Made by a program: the position numbers and the translations under genes. A stretch of 64,000 nt of DNA. It comes from Cryptomeria japonica (Eukaryota > Streptophyta > Pinopsida > Cupressales > Cupressaceae). The notes beneath the pieces were generated by a model that saw only the letters and a list, made by a program, of their open reading frames with translations, searched no databases and was not told where the DNA came from. This document shows positions 33,641 to 45,410 of this stretch, one piece after another. Numbering within the stretch: the stretch's first letter is position 1; each line of letters opens with the position of its first letter. Where the stretch lies: positions 649,294,468 to 649,358,467 of the forward strand of contig NC_081409.1 in assembly GCF_030272615.1 (NCBI RefSeq). Reading direction: 5' to 3'.

Positions 33641-33722
33641 TTGTGATCTCTTCTTGACTTCTCAACTGTTTCCCCGCTATGATCCATTTGTGAGCTCTTC
33701 CTAACTTCTCAACTATTTCCCC
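33637..33722. repeat. 47-bp tandem duplication at LINE/gypsy1 junction
   Basis: Units start at 33637 and 33684 (CCATTTGTGA, CTTCTCAACT, TTTCCCC in order) and differ at a few positions. The right unit reads as gypsy1 integrase (DFIGEIVEK); the left unit runs into the LINE ORF1 start. Far longer than normal LINE target duplications. Confidence 0.7.
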
Positions 33723-35712
33723 AATAAAATCAATGCCCCACTGGACAAAAGGGGCTTCCACTATAACTAGGTAAAGGGGCAAAGCTCCTTCTTATTTTAA
33801 CTTGGAAGAAATTTTTTGGCATTGGTCACACCTTCGAACATGCTCATGGGCATCTTTCAACAATGTAGGCCAATAGTATCCAACCCGGACTATCTTGCCA
33901 GTTGTGGCCTTGGCAGAGTAGTGGCCTCCACATACTCCATTATGCATTTCAGTTAGCATCCTTCTAGCTTGGGATTTATCTAAGCACATCAACAATGCCC
34001 CATCTCTATTTCACCAATATAGATCACCCCGAATAAGGACATACTTTTGAGACTTCAACTTCAATGTCCTTCTCGGGTTAGGAGTCATTCCCTCCGAGTA
34101 TGTTGCATCCCTCAAAAAATGTACTATTTCTGAATACGAGGGTTGTGTTTCAATACTTGTGACCATGATATTCTAAATTTCAACATTGTTAACTTCAACA
34201 TCAAGGAGATTTGATTCAACCATCAACTTAGCAAGACCTAAACCCTCTTACCAATTTAGTAATCTGGATTTCGAGATCAAACTCTTGAATCTGAGTTATC
34301 CACCTACACCTCTTGCTAGTGACCTCACACTGAGATAAGATGTCCTTGAAAGCCACATGTGGGACGTAAGCAAGTATTTGTGTATTCACAAGATATAGCC
34401 TAAATTATGTTACAACTTTAACCAAAGCATATGCTTGCTTCTCCATGATTTCATATTTCAACTCTATAGCTTGCAGAGATTTGCTATAAATAGCAATAGG
34501 CTATTCATATCCCTCAGTATCCTTTTGAAGAAGGACTGCAGCCACTATGTGATAAGAAGCAAAAGAGAACAATGAAAAGGGCTTACTGTAATCAGGGGAC
34601 TTCAACACTGGTGCCTCCTGAATAGCCTTTTTAATTTTACCAAAAGCCTCTGTAGCTTCTTCATCCCAAGAAAACTTTTCATCTTTCTTAAGCAACTTAA
34701 TAATAGGTTTGATTATTTTAGCTAAATTAGCAATGAACCATCTAACAAAATTTACCTTGCCCAAGAAAGATTGAATACCTTTGACATTCTTTGGCTCAAG
34801 TACATTATGTATGGCTTTAGTCCTTTCAGGTTCTATCCTAACCCCTTCCTTGGAGACAATATGCCCGAGCAACTTCCCTTCAGTAACTGCAAAAATGAAA
34901 CTTTTTTGTATTTAAGGAAACACTAAACTCTAGAGCTTTGTTGAAAACTTTTTCCAAGTACCCGTAGTGGTCATCTGCACTTTTAGAGAAACATGTTAAA
35001 TCATCTTGGTACACAACCATGATGATATTGATAAATTCCTTGAAAGCTACATCCATTGCTCTCTGAAACGTAGCTCCAGCATTTTTTGAACCAAATGGCA
35101 TCCTTACATATACATATGTCCCCCAAGGGGTAGTAAAAGTGGTCTTGAACTGTTCGGACTGTTTCACTAATACCTGATTATATCCTTAGAACCCATCCAT
35201 CATGAACAACAGATCGCACCCAATTACTCTTTGCAACATTGCCTCCATATTGGGGGAAGAATAGTTGTCTTTTAAAGAAACAACATTCATATTCCTGAAA
35301 TCAACACAAAGCCTTATGTCCCCATTCTTATTTCTAACTAGGACTAAGTTAGACACCCATGATGAATGTCTTATAGGCTTAATAATCCTCCATTCCCTCA
35401 ACTTGGTTAAGTCTTGTTTCATTTTGGTTTCCAAAAGGGGGTTGATAGGTCTTTTCTTCTGTCGAAAAGGCTTAGCATTTGGATGCAAAGGGACTTCATG
35501 TTGAAATAGATCCTATCTATACACCTTCAGGTCCTCATAAGACCAAGCAAAAACATGTTTATACTTTCTCAATAATTTAATTAGGTTGGCCTTAATGTGA
35601 GTAGCCAAGTTCTTCCCAATATACACCAACTTAGGGGATGATTCTGTCCCTAAATTCACCTCCTCAAATTCTTCTAATTTGGTGGTTGACTATTGATGCA
35701 AATGGCTATCAC
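33723..35712 (-). pseudogene. Gypsy1 RT, RNase H and integrase N-terminal half
   Basis: RT from about 35488: PINPLLETKMKQDL, RLCVDFRNMN, TPWGTYVYVRMPFG, and a VVYQDD active site (usually YLDD or YVDD). Thumb and RNase H run at 34872-34200 (LGHIVSKEGVRIEP, FLGKVNFVRWFI, APVLKSPDYSKP). Integrase zinc finger at 33995-33792: EMHNGVCGGHYSAKAT, CDQCQK. Then the first core Asp region WGIDFIGE. Stops near 35185, 34500 and 33790, and a frame slip near 34877. Polymerises and integrates the element DNA when intact. Confidence 0.85.
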
Positions 35713-36081
35713 TATGACTGAACATACCTTCCAATTCTACCAATCCTCTAGGGATTTCATTACTTTCCAACTAGACCATGTCATTACCAAACATTGTTTC
35801 TCTATCTTCCACTACTTCTACTAATGCATTGCAATCAATTTCATGTCCATCATAATCATCAATGCATTGTATGAATCTACGAATATATTCATCATCCGCA
35901 AACACTTTACAGTTATATACATTATAAAGAATAGCAGGCCTAGCTTTTATCTCAACTGTAGACACGCCGGTTAATGTTACATCATCATTCTTTAATGCAA
36001 CATTAGCTAAGAAATCAGCCATGATATTCTTTGATCTTTCTATCTAGTTAATAGAAAATGCACATAAATGCTCAATCACAT
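35713..36081 (-). repeat. 369-bp duplication, left copy
   Basis: Matches 37601-37969 with a constant offset of 1,888, so no net indel, with scattered substitutions. It encodes the end of the extra RNase H and the following linker (TGVSTVEIKARP). Confidence 0.85.
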
Positions 36082-37600
36082 TTTGATGCTCTACAAAAAG
36101 GGGTTAATGTTTAGACAAGAACCTGTGGTCGTATAACACATAAGAAACACAAGAAACAAAGAAGAGTTAGTGTTAATCAACCAAAAACTAGTCTAAGCAG
36201 GCATACCAAGAGAGACACTAAACACATAATGAAGTATTTAACTATGAAAGAAAACACAACAAGGCATCTCCAAATGCCTTCCACCATGCTTGTAGCTCCT
36301 TTTCCCTTGTTCCTCTCCTCTCCAAGTTCCAAAGTGTAGCTCTCAATAGCTTTTTGCACTATGGAGGCCTTATGGAGATTCAAGATTGAATAATGATTAA
36401 TCTAATGCTATGCAAGTGTGAACAAAAGCTAAAAATGAGAGATTATCTAATTAGCTAGTGTTGAATTTAAATCAAAAGAGTGAATATGATTGATTTATAC
36501 TAAATGCTCTCTCTAAAAATGACTATAATGTAAATGCATACAAGTTTTTCGGGATTATGACTTATGAGTGCTAAATGCTTGAGAATGCTTGAGAATGCTT
36601 CAGGATGCTTGAAGATTTGAAAATGAGGAATGTGAGCTCTATTTATAGGTAAAATGGAGCAATGGATGGTTGAGATTGAGTAATATCAACAAGGGTCAGG
36701 ATTGAATGATATCCAATCCATGGGAGGACTTTCGATCAAATCCCAAGATGACAAGTGTCAACATGAGATGAGTTGAGAGGAGAGGGAATAAGAATTAGAT
36801 GCTTGACATGACTTGAGAGTTAACTTGGGAGTTAAGGTTAAGGTTGGGTTGAGTGAATAAATTCATTATCCAAAGAATAATGCTTTTATCCAATGGATAA
36901 AATCTTGTGCAAAGGTTAAAAGGATAACCATGGTCAAAACAATAAATGCTTGAGGAGACACATGGGTTACATGAGGGTTGAGTTTAGGGGTCAAAGTCCC
37001 TAACCATGGGTGCAAGTGGATTTAACCATAAATGGTTATGTAAGTGTCATAAGTGGTTTGGAAGACTTTAGAGGTTAAATTGTTGAACACACAAAGCATT
37101 AAATGTTTTTCAAACACTTTGGAGTCTTTGAGAAGTGACTTCAAGTTGCTTAGAAATGTGACAATAATTAGGGGATGGACTAGGCTAATTAGGAAGGGGT
37201 TAGAAGAATCTAGAATGGGATTAGGATTGCAAGTGGGTTTGGTGGGTGAGAGAAAATAGGATTTTTATTAAAATATAATTCATTTATTTCAACAAATAGG
37301 TGCAAGTTGCATTTTTTAGGAGAATGCAAGTGGGGGAGGGAATTAATGATTTATATAAATGTTTTATTTAATTTATTTAAAAGAGGAAAGTGGATTAAAT
37401 GAAATAAATATAATTTATTCATTTAATTGATTGTGATTTTCGTTTAATGAATGAATTAAAATAAATTCAATAATTTATTCAATTAATAGGAAAATATTTT
37501 GAAGATGAATTAATTAAATGTTAATTTAATTAACTGATGGCTAGTGGATTTTTAATCAAATAAATAACAAATATTCATTTAATTAAAATGGACAGATTTA
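36082..37600. other. 1.5-kb non-coding insert between duplicated gypsy1 segments
   Basis: A/T-rich, no credible ORF. Contains repeated GAATGCTTGAG-type words near 36580 and ATTTAATTAA-rich sequence at 37370-37600. No LTR-like ends, PBS or PPT. Not similar to other parts of the window. It splits the gypsy1 polyprotein between the extra RNase H and RT. Confidence 0.5.
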
Positions 37601-37969
37601 TGTGACTGGACATACCTTCCAATTCTACCAATTCTCTGGGGATTTCATTAGTTTCCAACCAGACCATGTCATTACCAAACATTGTTTCTCTATCTTCCAC
37701 TACTTCTACTAATGCATTGCAATCAATTTTTTGTCCATCATAATCATCAATGCACTATATGAATCTAAGAATATCTTCATCATTCACAAACACTTATCAG
37801 TTATATACATTATCAGGAATATCAGGCCTAGCTTTTACCTCAACTGTAGACACACCGGTTAATGTTACATCATCATTCTTTAATGCAACATTAGCTAAGA
37901 AATCAGCCATGATGTTATTTGATCTTTCTATCGAGTTAATAGAAAATGCACAGAAATGCTCAATCACAT
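37601..37969 (-). repeat. 369-bp duplication, right copy
   Basis: Partner of 35713-36081. This copy continues without interruption into the extra RNase H on its right. Confidence 0.85.
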
Positions 37970-39005
37970 CCCAAACAACATGTTTATATCTTTTCAAACG
38001 ATCATTTTTGGATGCATATATAGAACTTATCTCAGAAACCACCAACTCTGAATCCCCAAATACTCTTAACAATTGAGTTCCATGCTTCTTAGCAACTTCA
38101 AGCCCCAATAACAAAGCTTCATATTCAGCTATGTTATTTGTACACTGGAAAGCTAACAGAAAAGAGTATTTGAAAGTCATACCTAGTGGGGACACAAAAA
38201 GAACTCCTGCTCCAGATCCTTCCTTAGAGAAAGCTCCATCAAAGTACATATGCCATAAACCTTGTTGCTGAGATTCCAATTCATTAACAATAGGATCAGT
38301 ATTTTTCAACTGAGGTAGAATTGGTTGTACTCTAAAGTTATCAAGATCTATATCAATCATACAATTCAACATATTAAGGTCTATCTTCTGAATTACCCTA
38401 GGAGCACGTGGTTCTCTATACAACTTAACCTGGCTTCCATTTATTAGGATTGTAGCGTATGAAAGATCTATCTGAACATTTCCCCCCACTATTGCAGCCC
38501 ATTTTTTGGATAATAGCATGCCATAATGAGGTTTAATATCAGTTACTATGACATCCATCTTATATGTTGCTTCAGGAAATGTTGCTATCTTTACCTCCAC
38601 ATATTTCATTGTACCTACCACAGGTACTTCTCTATTATTTATAGAATAACACTTCCCATAAACAATATTTACTGATAATCCCAACTCCTTCATGACACCA
38701 TATGGCATCACATTTGCAGCTGCACTAGAGTCTATCATACAATTTTTAATTAACCTGTTGTTCACTAACAAAGTTACATAAAAAGGATCAACCTGTGAAG
38801 GTTCATGTGTAATAGTAGTTCCCACATATATCTCTGGAGTTTGCAACTCATGATCCTTTTCATCCTTCATGGTATTTGTAGACAAAGCTGCACTATTATC
38901 TGATGTATTAGAAAATAAAGAAAGAGCAGCCTCTTTGTGTTCCTTTATTTTTAGCAGTTCTACCAATGGGACTGTAACCTTCATTTGGGTCAGAGCCTGA
39001 GTCAT
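37797..39005 (-). pseudogene. Gypsy1 protease and extra RNase H
   Basis: An open stretch of 402 codons. Near residue 90 is a retropepsin-like site NCMIDSSAAANVMP, where the usual DSGA is DSSA. Further on, RNase H motifs appear in order: LWHMYFDGAFSKEGSGAG (Asp), NNIAEYEALLLGLEVAK (Glu), LRVFGDSELVVS (Asp), NNIMADFLANVA (Asp). The FDGA...EGSGAG form resembles the extra 'archaeal-type' RNase H known from Tat-group gypsy elements. Here it lies between protease and RT, not behind RT. Followed on the left by the 369-bp duplication and the 1.5-kb insert. The frame itself has no internal stop. Confidence 0.8.
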
Positions 39006-41617
39006 ATCAAAAGTGGAACTGTTAATTGGCTCAGTATTAATTTTGGTCTTTTTTGCTTTAGGTTGACCTGCCTTTTTAGCTATAGTGGTCCCTTGTAAAT
39101 CACCACTAGTATTATTATCTACACTTTTGGCTACATCTTTGGATTGGTCACCTTTTGTATGACCACCTTGAGGCAGAGCATTATTGCTTGTTGTCCTTTT
39201 CTAAGATACTTCTTTCATAAACAAGGAGCCAGGTTCACCCTGATCCCTATCCCTTTTACTACTTCTCATATTGTAATTATGCTTGGCTTTGGCTATGGCA
39301 GCCTTGGTAAGATTTTTTACCTCTTCATCACTAGGTCTTCTGAGATGAACTTCTTCATCTTCAATAGTTACCACATTTAAAGTGGGATGCCAATCAATTT
39401 TTAGTTGCCCTTGATAACATTCATTATAACTTAGTGCATCATACTCACTGGATTCACTTTATGAAGACTCATTATCACTTTCAATAATGGTGTCAAACAT
39501 GTTAATATGAGGCTCACTCTCCTTTCTCATGGATTCATCCAGAGCTTGAGCCACAACACACTGATGGGGAGAATGTGTCCCATCACATGCCATGCACCAA
39601 GGAATATTTTCCATATTGTGTACATTTCCTCCTTTTAAAGGATCTGGGGTGTCTTGGTTCTGTGTGTTCTTTGACTTATTATGTTGGGGTTTGCCATCCT
39701 TCTAAGTGGTATTGTATGGCATATCATGTAATCTGGGAGGCCTATCTTGCCAATTATAATGAGGTTTCTCATTCTTACTTACCTTAGCAGTAAGAGCTTT
39801 CACAACAGTCATTAATTTTTCTATTTTGTCTTCTTCCTTGGCAACTTTATTAGGCTGTTGTTTTGATTCTTGCCACAACCTACCATCACTCCTCTTTCCC
39901 ACTTTTACAGAGGCTTTCCTATTGCTTTCTACATTTATGGCAATTCTAAAAGCATCTCTCAGACTATGTGGGTTTTTATCCCTCAAAATGTAGGCCATTT
40001 TAGAGTCAAAAGCATTATAGTAAGTGTTCAAACACACATTATCATCTAATCTCATCACTTGGTAGAGCCTATGCATTTCTTTCTGAAACCTAGCGTTGAA
40101 GTCTATGACAATTTCATTATCAGACTTCCTGATATTATTAAATTCATTGAGCATAAAGTTCACATTCATTTTATCACCATATTACTCTTGAAAGAAATTC
40201 TTAAACTCCTCCCAAGAACAAATGCTATTCACAGGCAGACCTCTGTGCCAATCCCTTGCATCATCCACCAAGGATTGTACAAATAATTTCATGATGACAT
40301 CTTCATCTACAATCTCATGTACCAAAATATTTTAAGTGCTCTTCTGCACTTATAGCATTATTGCCAACAAATTTATGGAGCCTATCCCTCAATTCAGTAG
40401 GAACATGATTAGGGTACCCTGGGATTCCCTCAAAGAAAAGTTGTATGTATAACTCCAAATTAATGGGTCTTCTCTGGAGCTAGTTACCAGTAGGGTTATT
40501 ACCCATGTTCATTCTCACATTAAGACCATGAGTTGGAGGGACTTGGTTACTTTGATTAGTAATAGGGGCTTGACTAACTAGACTGGCACTCAAAGGTGGA
40601 ATTGACTAAATTTTGATTGCAGGGTGTGAGGTATGCTGAGGTGGAAGCTTATTTGGGTTAGTAGAAGGAAAGATTATGGGAAGAGCCTTTAGATAATTAA
40701 TTTTTCTTTTAACCTCTTCATTGGCTGCTTCTAACTCAGCGCTCTCCAATTCCCTTTGCAGATCTTCCTTTTCTTTCCTCATCCTTTCTATCTCTACCTC
40801 ATTTGTAGACAACCGATGAGAAATTTCATTTGTAGTCTTAGATCCAAACCCAGTTTCCATGCACTTTTGTTTTCCTTTGTCAATATTAGTTCTAACAGGT
40901 TGTGGATCACTAAGAACCTCCCTACTAGGTTGCACAACAAACTTGTGTGTTGGGTTAGTCTTGACAGTCGAATTTTCTCTGATACCTGGACCCTCTTCCT
41001 CACTCTTTGGTTTTCTCTTGAATGAACAATTCAAGATCAACAATCTGCCTTAAAAGCCTGTCTCTCTCAATCAATTTTGCCTTAAGTTCCTTCTCCTTAT
41101 TTGTTTCTTTTTGTGTTCTTAGAGAAATCAATTGCTGAACTCTTCTATTGAGACCCTCAATTTCTTGGGATACTTCATCTTCATTAGGGAAAACCTCTTC
41201 AGAATCTGATATATTGACTTGATCAATATCAATCAGACTAATATTCCCATCTACAGTTCTTGGTACATAATCCATCTTAACATTAAAACTATTTGTATCC
41301 TTCCCAGACAAGCTAACATGAGAAATCTTCTAATTCAAGACTTGGACATCTTCATTATTACCAAATAAACCAAAATGAATACCCATAATGTTTTGTTCAG
41401 ATTCATGGGAAGAAGAATTTGAATTTGCACATATGGGTCTTTTAGATGACTTACCCGTGTGACTGTTTTTCTATTGCCAGACAACCTTAGATGGTTCATG
41501 TGCAACTGATATTTTCTGGCCTTTTTGGGCCTTCTTAGGCAATCCGCCTTGCAACATCTCTTGAGGATTTCTCCTCATGAATGATCTGGTGTTCTTTCCT
41601 CTTTGCATTATATTCAT
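39006..41617 (-). pseudogene. Gypsy1 gag region
   Basis: The first ATG near the PBS side is at 41617. The N-terminal part has a coiled coil (41170-41000, 40870-40700; EIERMRKEKEDLQRELE). A Pro-rich linker follows, then a retrotransposon gag core at 40169-39700 (NEFNNIRKSDNEIVIDFNARFQKEM, written here in part: FNARFQKEMHRLY). A CMACDGTHSPHQC knuckle-like motif lies near 39580. Stops include about 41455, 41330, 40604, 40500 and 39703; a frame slip is near 41000. Start choice is tentative. Confidence 0.7.
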
Positions 41618-41874
41618 TTTCCTTAAGATGAATTATGCTTATTCAAGAGCACTGGTTATTTATTCTCAGAGTTGCCACCCAAAACTATGGGAAAATAAGG
41701 AAATAAGCTTGGCAAATCAATCATAGAAAATAGTAGAACAAGAAAGTCTCCAGAAGTAAAATAGCGAAGATCAGAAGTAAGATAGCCAGTTACAATGATC
41801 AAATACACATAATATCAAAATGATTTTCAGCTAATATAAGCACCAATCTATAGCGTAGATTCACACTATAACTC

Positions 41875-41892
41875 TTCCCAGTAGAATTACCA
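41875..41892 (-). other. Probable primer-binding site, gypsy1
   Basis: The complement reads TGGTAATTCTACTGGGAA. From memory, Tat/Ogre-type elements use TGGCGACTCTGCTGGGGA (tRNA-Arg type). All five differences are C->T or G->A. It lies 7 nt from the end of flanking repeat b. Confidence 0.5.
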
Positions 41893-41899
41893 CTTTTGT

Positions 41900-44800
41900 T
41901 GTTCTCAAATTTTGATTTCCCAAATCCCTTTTGTAAGAAAATTCAAAGCCTTTGTTGCATATGGAGAGAAGAACAAGAAAATAGAACTCCAAAATAACAT
42001 ATAACAAGGTTTCTACAAAACGTTCTACACTTTAAGTTGATCCTAAGCTTAGGTGGGTATACCTCTTGTGAATACTTTCACAATTTCAATATAAGATCCA
42101 CAGTAAACCAATGTTAGAAACCTATGAACCTCATCACCTCAATAATATCGAAAACTAAAGAGAAAACATGTATTCATTTTCAGTCTTGACCCCAAGGAAG
42201 ATAGAACAACTCCATAAATGATATCAATGCCTATTCCGGGCTACAAAGTCACCAAAACTAAACAAAAATTCCAAATTTGAGCATTCACATAAATTTCATT
42301 GCTTTGGCTTTATCAACCTAATATATGCCTGACATATATATAGGTCTTTTCTCTATTCTAAACCCAGTCATCAAATTAAAGCAGAAAACAATTGATTTAC
42401 TAACAAAAAGGTCTCATGTATATTTAATTCCCCTCCTTGAGAGAAAAACCTAAAACATGTATGTAAGATTGCCTTGCAAACCCTATTCAATCAAATAACC
42501 TTGGATTATTTAAAAGGAACCAGTAAATCAATGAATGCACACAAGAAGACAATGAATATTTAGGCTCAAAAAGCTTTGACCTGTATATTAATATTCATTT
42601 TGAAAATCTTACATAGCTCAAGATGATTTCTGAAAGAACCAGAAAACCTTAGATATATTTCAGCAAAGTTTCTTTACAATTTCTTGTGATATCCTTTTTT
42701 AAAGTCCCGATATCCATTTATAATTATATGGATGCAAATAAGCTTCAGACTTTCCTAGGAATAGTTTGTTACAACCGTGATTCCCTCTTAAAAGAGGTTA
42801 CAATCATTTTCATTCCTAACTTCTTGAGGTTTGTTCTACTGCTACAGCATCAACTAACTGTTCTTGAACCTCCACTTCTTGCACTGCATACTTGTTTTTC
42901 CACTCTTGCAACACGTCATCACCAGGCTAGGAGAAGTTAACAATTTTCTTCTTCAACTTATTCAATCTTTTCCATGTGTTTCTTAATTGCTTAACCTCTG
43001 TCTCCAAAAAACCATAATGTGACTTCATCTTCTCAATTTCTTCAATTGTCTGAATAAATAAGGATGTGTCATCTGAATTGATGACTTCATTTATCCGTTG
43101 AGACAATTTATGTCCTAGCTCATCTAACCATACTTTTTCATCTTTTAACTCACTTGTATTGACAAAACCTCTAGGAAATATTTCAAATTACTGGTTAGCA
43201 TATTCTTTTCTGCACAAGTTGGTCTTTCTCTCTAAACCAGCTCTTCCTTCTGCTAACCTAGATATACCTTTAACAGACTCACATGTGTATTTAATATTGG
43301 CATCAGCCTCTGCCTCTTCATAAGATGAACACATAAGTTCCAAATCTACTTCCCTTGGCATCCACTTATTCAAAATTGGCTCCAGAGTAGCCGTGTCTTC
43401 CTTCAAATCATTCAACATGCTTAAAACTCTTTTCATATATATGTACACAATAGAGGCCCCTATTGTGCCAGCAAACTTCAAAATTGTGCCTCTAACCTTT
43501 TCCTCATACTTACTTGCAAATAGGGCCTGAGCCTGCTTCAATTTTTTCATTTCATCTTGTATGGTCTTAGTTGATTGAAAACCAGAAGGCATACGAGAAG
43601 GGGGAAAAGCAATTATTGGACTAGTGGATGGAGGTTTCGCTAGAGAAGAGGCAATCATTAAAGTAGAAGATTCACCTCTCTGGTATTTCCCTCAATGGTA
43701 GTATCCCTGTGGGCTATTTCCCCTTTGGCCTCATTATAATCCTTTAGAATCATTTCCAGTTTTACCTAGAGATCACCTTTTTCTTTGGCTTCCTTCTCGG
43801 CTACATCTATCAAACTTCAAGTAACTCGAATCTTCTCTATCCCAAGACAAAATTGTGCTCAACGATTGAACGGACATCTCCTCACCATCCTTTTCCTTAA
43901 TCAGCTCCATTTCATTAGCAAAGTAGTCAGCACCTTTGAATAAAAACATGTGCATGAGAAGAGAATACCATCCAAAAGTTCTAACCACCTTATCATTTTT
44001 TATCCCCATCAATCCCTCATGAATGGCATCAATGACATAAGGTGAAAAATCAAAATTTACTACCAGAGATGGATTCAAGATATGTGCTATCATGAGCATA
44101 TAGTGGGTTGGCATAGTTGTTTCAACATCTTCCAGAAGAATCTGACATAAGGACCAATACATCCCTTTAGCCATCAAATTAAATATATTTAGAGAGAAGG
44201 GTTCCATGGTGCTAGGGCCTACAACAGTGAGTCCTCCTATTTTTACAAAAATTCTTTCTGAGGGCCACTTTTGAGGTGATCTCTCTGAGCCTCATACACC
44301 TTTGCTAATGTTTCAAAATTGATGAACACTAAGTAATTTGATACTTCACTAAGCCTGAAAACTCTCCCGAACTCATCATCATTTATTTCTATCAATGACC
44401 CCCCATTTACATTTCTCACACATTTGGCAACAGGGTCATAGTTATTTGCAATCTGGGTTAATAGATCCACATCAATGAAAACCCTAGGGACTATGAGATT
44501 TCCAACATCTAACTCCCATATACTATTCATTGGAGCAGAGGAATTTCTCTAGCCAAATCCCACTTTGAAAAGTCCCAAACCTGATATTCCTATCTGAGAA
44601 TCCCTAAACCAATTCCATTTTTCATACAAACCGTCGCCAATTCTCAGGTGGGGAGCTTTGTACACCAATTCTTTCATCTTAGCTGCGGCATTAGTAGACA
44701 TAGTTAATTGTTCTAAAAAATTGTCACAAATGGCTCTCTCCTGATAATTCACCTTCCCTGTGAAATCTCTTCATGGTGCCATCTTTGAATTACAGTTATT

Positions 44801-45039
44801 TCAATGAAAACTTAGACAAACTTTTGAGAATTCAAGCACCCAGTTATACAAATTCAAACTATAACTATCAAGAAATATGTAGAAACTTACTTGTTGCCTG
44901 AAGAAATTTGCTTTGTGCACAGGTTCCTCTGCAAGACTCTTTGAAATGACACCAAAGTTTCAGCTAATGTTAAGCTTAGTACGGAAACTGAGAATTGAAT
45001 AGAAACATTAATCCACATGCTTTAGCAATCAATTCGCTC
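41900..45039 (-). repeat. Gypsy1 flanking repeat b, probable 5' LTR
   Basis: Partner of 20349-23895. A deletion of about 390 bp lies at about 43806, where GGCTAC joins ATCTATCAAAC. The outer end is set where similarity stops (about 45036-45039). The terminal TG expected on the minus strand has decayed there. Confidence 0.6.
42816..44782 (-). pseudogene. ORF inside gypsy1 flanking repeat, copy b
   Basis: Same protein as 21275-23639. ATG at 44782, with TGA at codon 4 as in copy a. TAG near 44549 stands where copy a has CAG. The A run near 43995 keeps the frame here (GIKNDKV), so copy a carries the insertion. About 130 codons are lost by the deletion near 43806. Further stops lie near 43770 and 43187. 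It ends with TAG at 42816-42818 after an EVQEQLVDAVAVEQ-like tail. Function unknown. Confidence 0.65.
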
Positions 45040-45141
45040 TACTCAACTTATTTATTCTATAGTTAAAATTTCATAAAAAACAGAGCTCGCAGTAAAAAGT
45101 TATGCAGGTTTTTATATGGCAGTCGAAAAGAACAATTGTCA

Positions 45142-45410
45142 TTGAACCTCAACCTTGAACCTTTTCATAGTTCAAAGTTTGGGTTCAAATTCAAAGTTCA
45201 AATTCAACTGGAGCGGGCTTTTTAAATTTTTTTTGAACTTGAACTATTGAACCTTTTTGGTTCAAGCCTGCAGGTTCAAGCCCGCAGGTTCAAAAGGTTC
45301 AAAGTTCAAATTTTGGGCTTTGTAATTTTTTGTCATTGAACTTCAATTATTGAACCTCGTAGGTTCAAGGTTCAAGGTTCAAAGTTCACAGGTTCAAAGT
45401 TCGCAGGTGC
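45142..45410. repeat. Degenerate GGTTCAA / TTGAACC repeat block
   Basis: More than fifteen occurrences of GGTTCAA, AGTTCAA or their complements TTGAACC and TTGAACT in about 270 bp, in both orientations. It can fold into hairpins, e.g. TTGAACC near 45245 with GGTTCAA near 45261. Confidence 0.75.

Larger units (their letters stand above)
25956..33683 (-). mobile_element. LINE with an unknown ORF at its 3' side, inserted in gypsy1 integrase
   Basis: From right to left: LINE ORF1, LINE ORF2 with EN, RT, zinc finger and RNase H, then an unrelated-looking ORF (26187-27721), then gypsy1 integrase resumes. No second set of LTRs separates them. The left end reads TTAATCAAAA on the minus strand rather than a long poly(A). 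No target duplication was identified. Boundaries are approximate. Confidence 0.6.
20349..45039 (-). mobile_element. Gypsy1: large Ty3/gypsy element with long ORF-bearing flanking repeats
   Basis: Minus-strand gag (39006-41617), protease and an extra RNase H (37797-39005), RT, RNase H and integrase N-terminal half (33723-35712), then integrase C-terminal half (25237-25950). The halves are separated by a LINE-containing unit. Two direct repeats in the same orientation bracket the whole, 20349-23895 and 41900-45039, and are best read as long LTRs. Support: same orientation, exactly flanking one internal region, TG/CA ends on the left copy, and a PBS-like sequence beside the right copy. Against: no polypurine tract next to the left copy and no clear target duplication. 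Confidence 0.65.

Noticed and set aside
41660-41680. Second PBS candidate for gypsy1 (GGCAACTCTG on the minus strand)
   Set aside because: It is over 200 nt from the flanking-repeat end and matches only the first part of the expected sequence; 41875-41892 is better placed.
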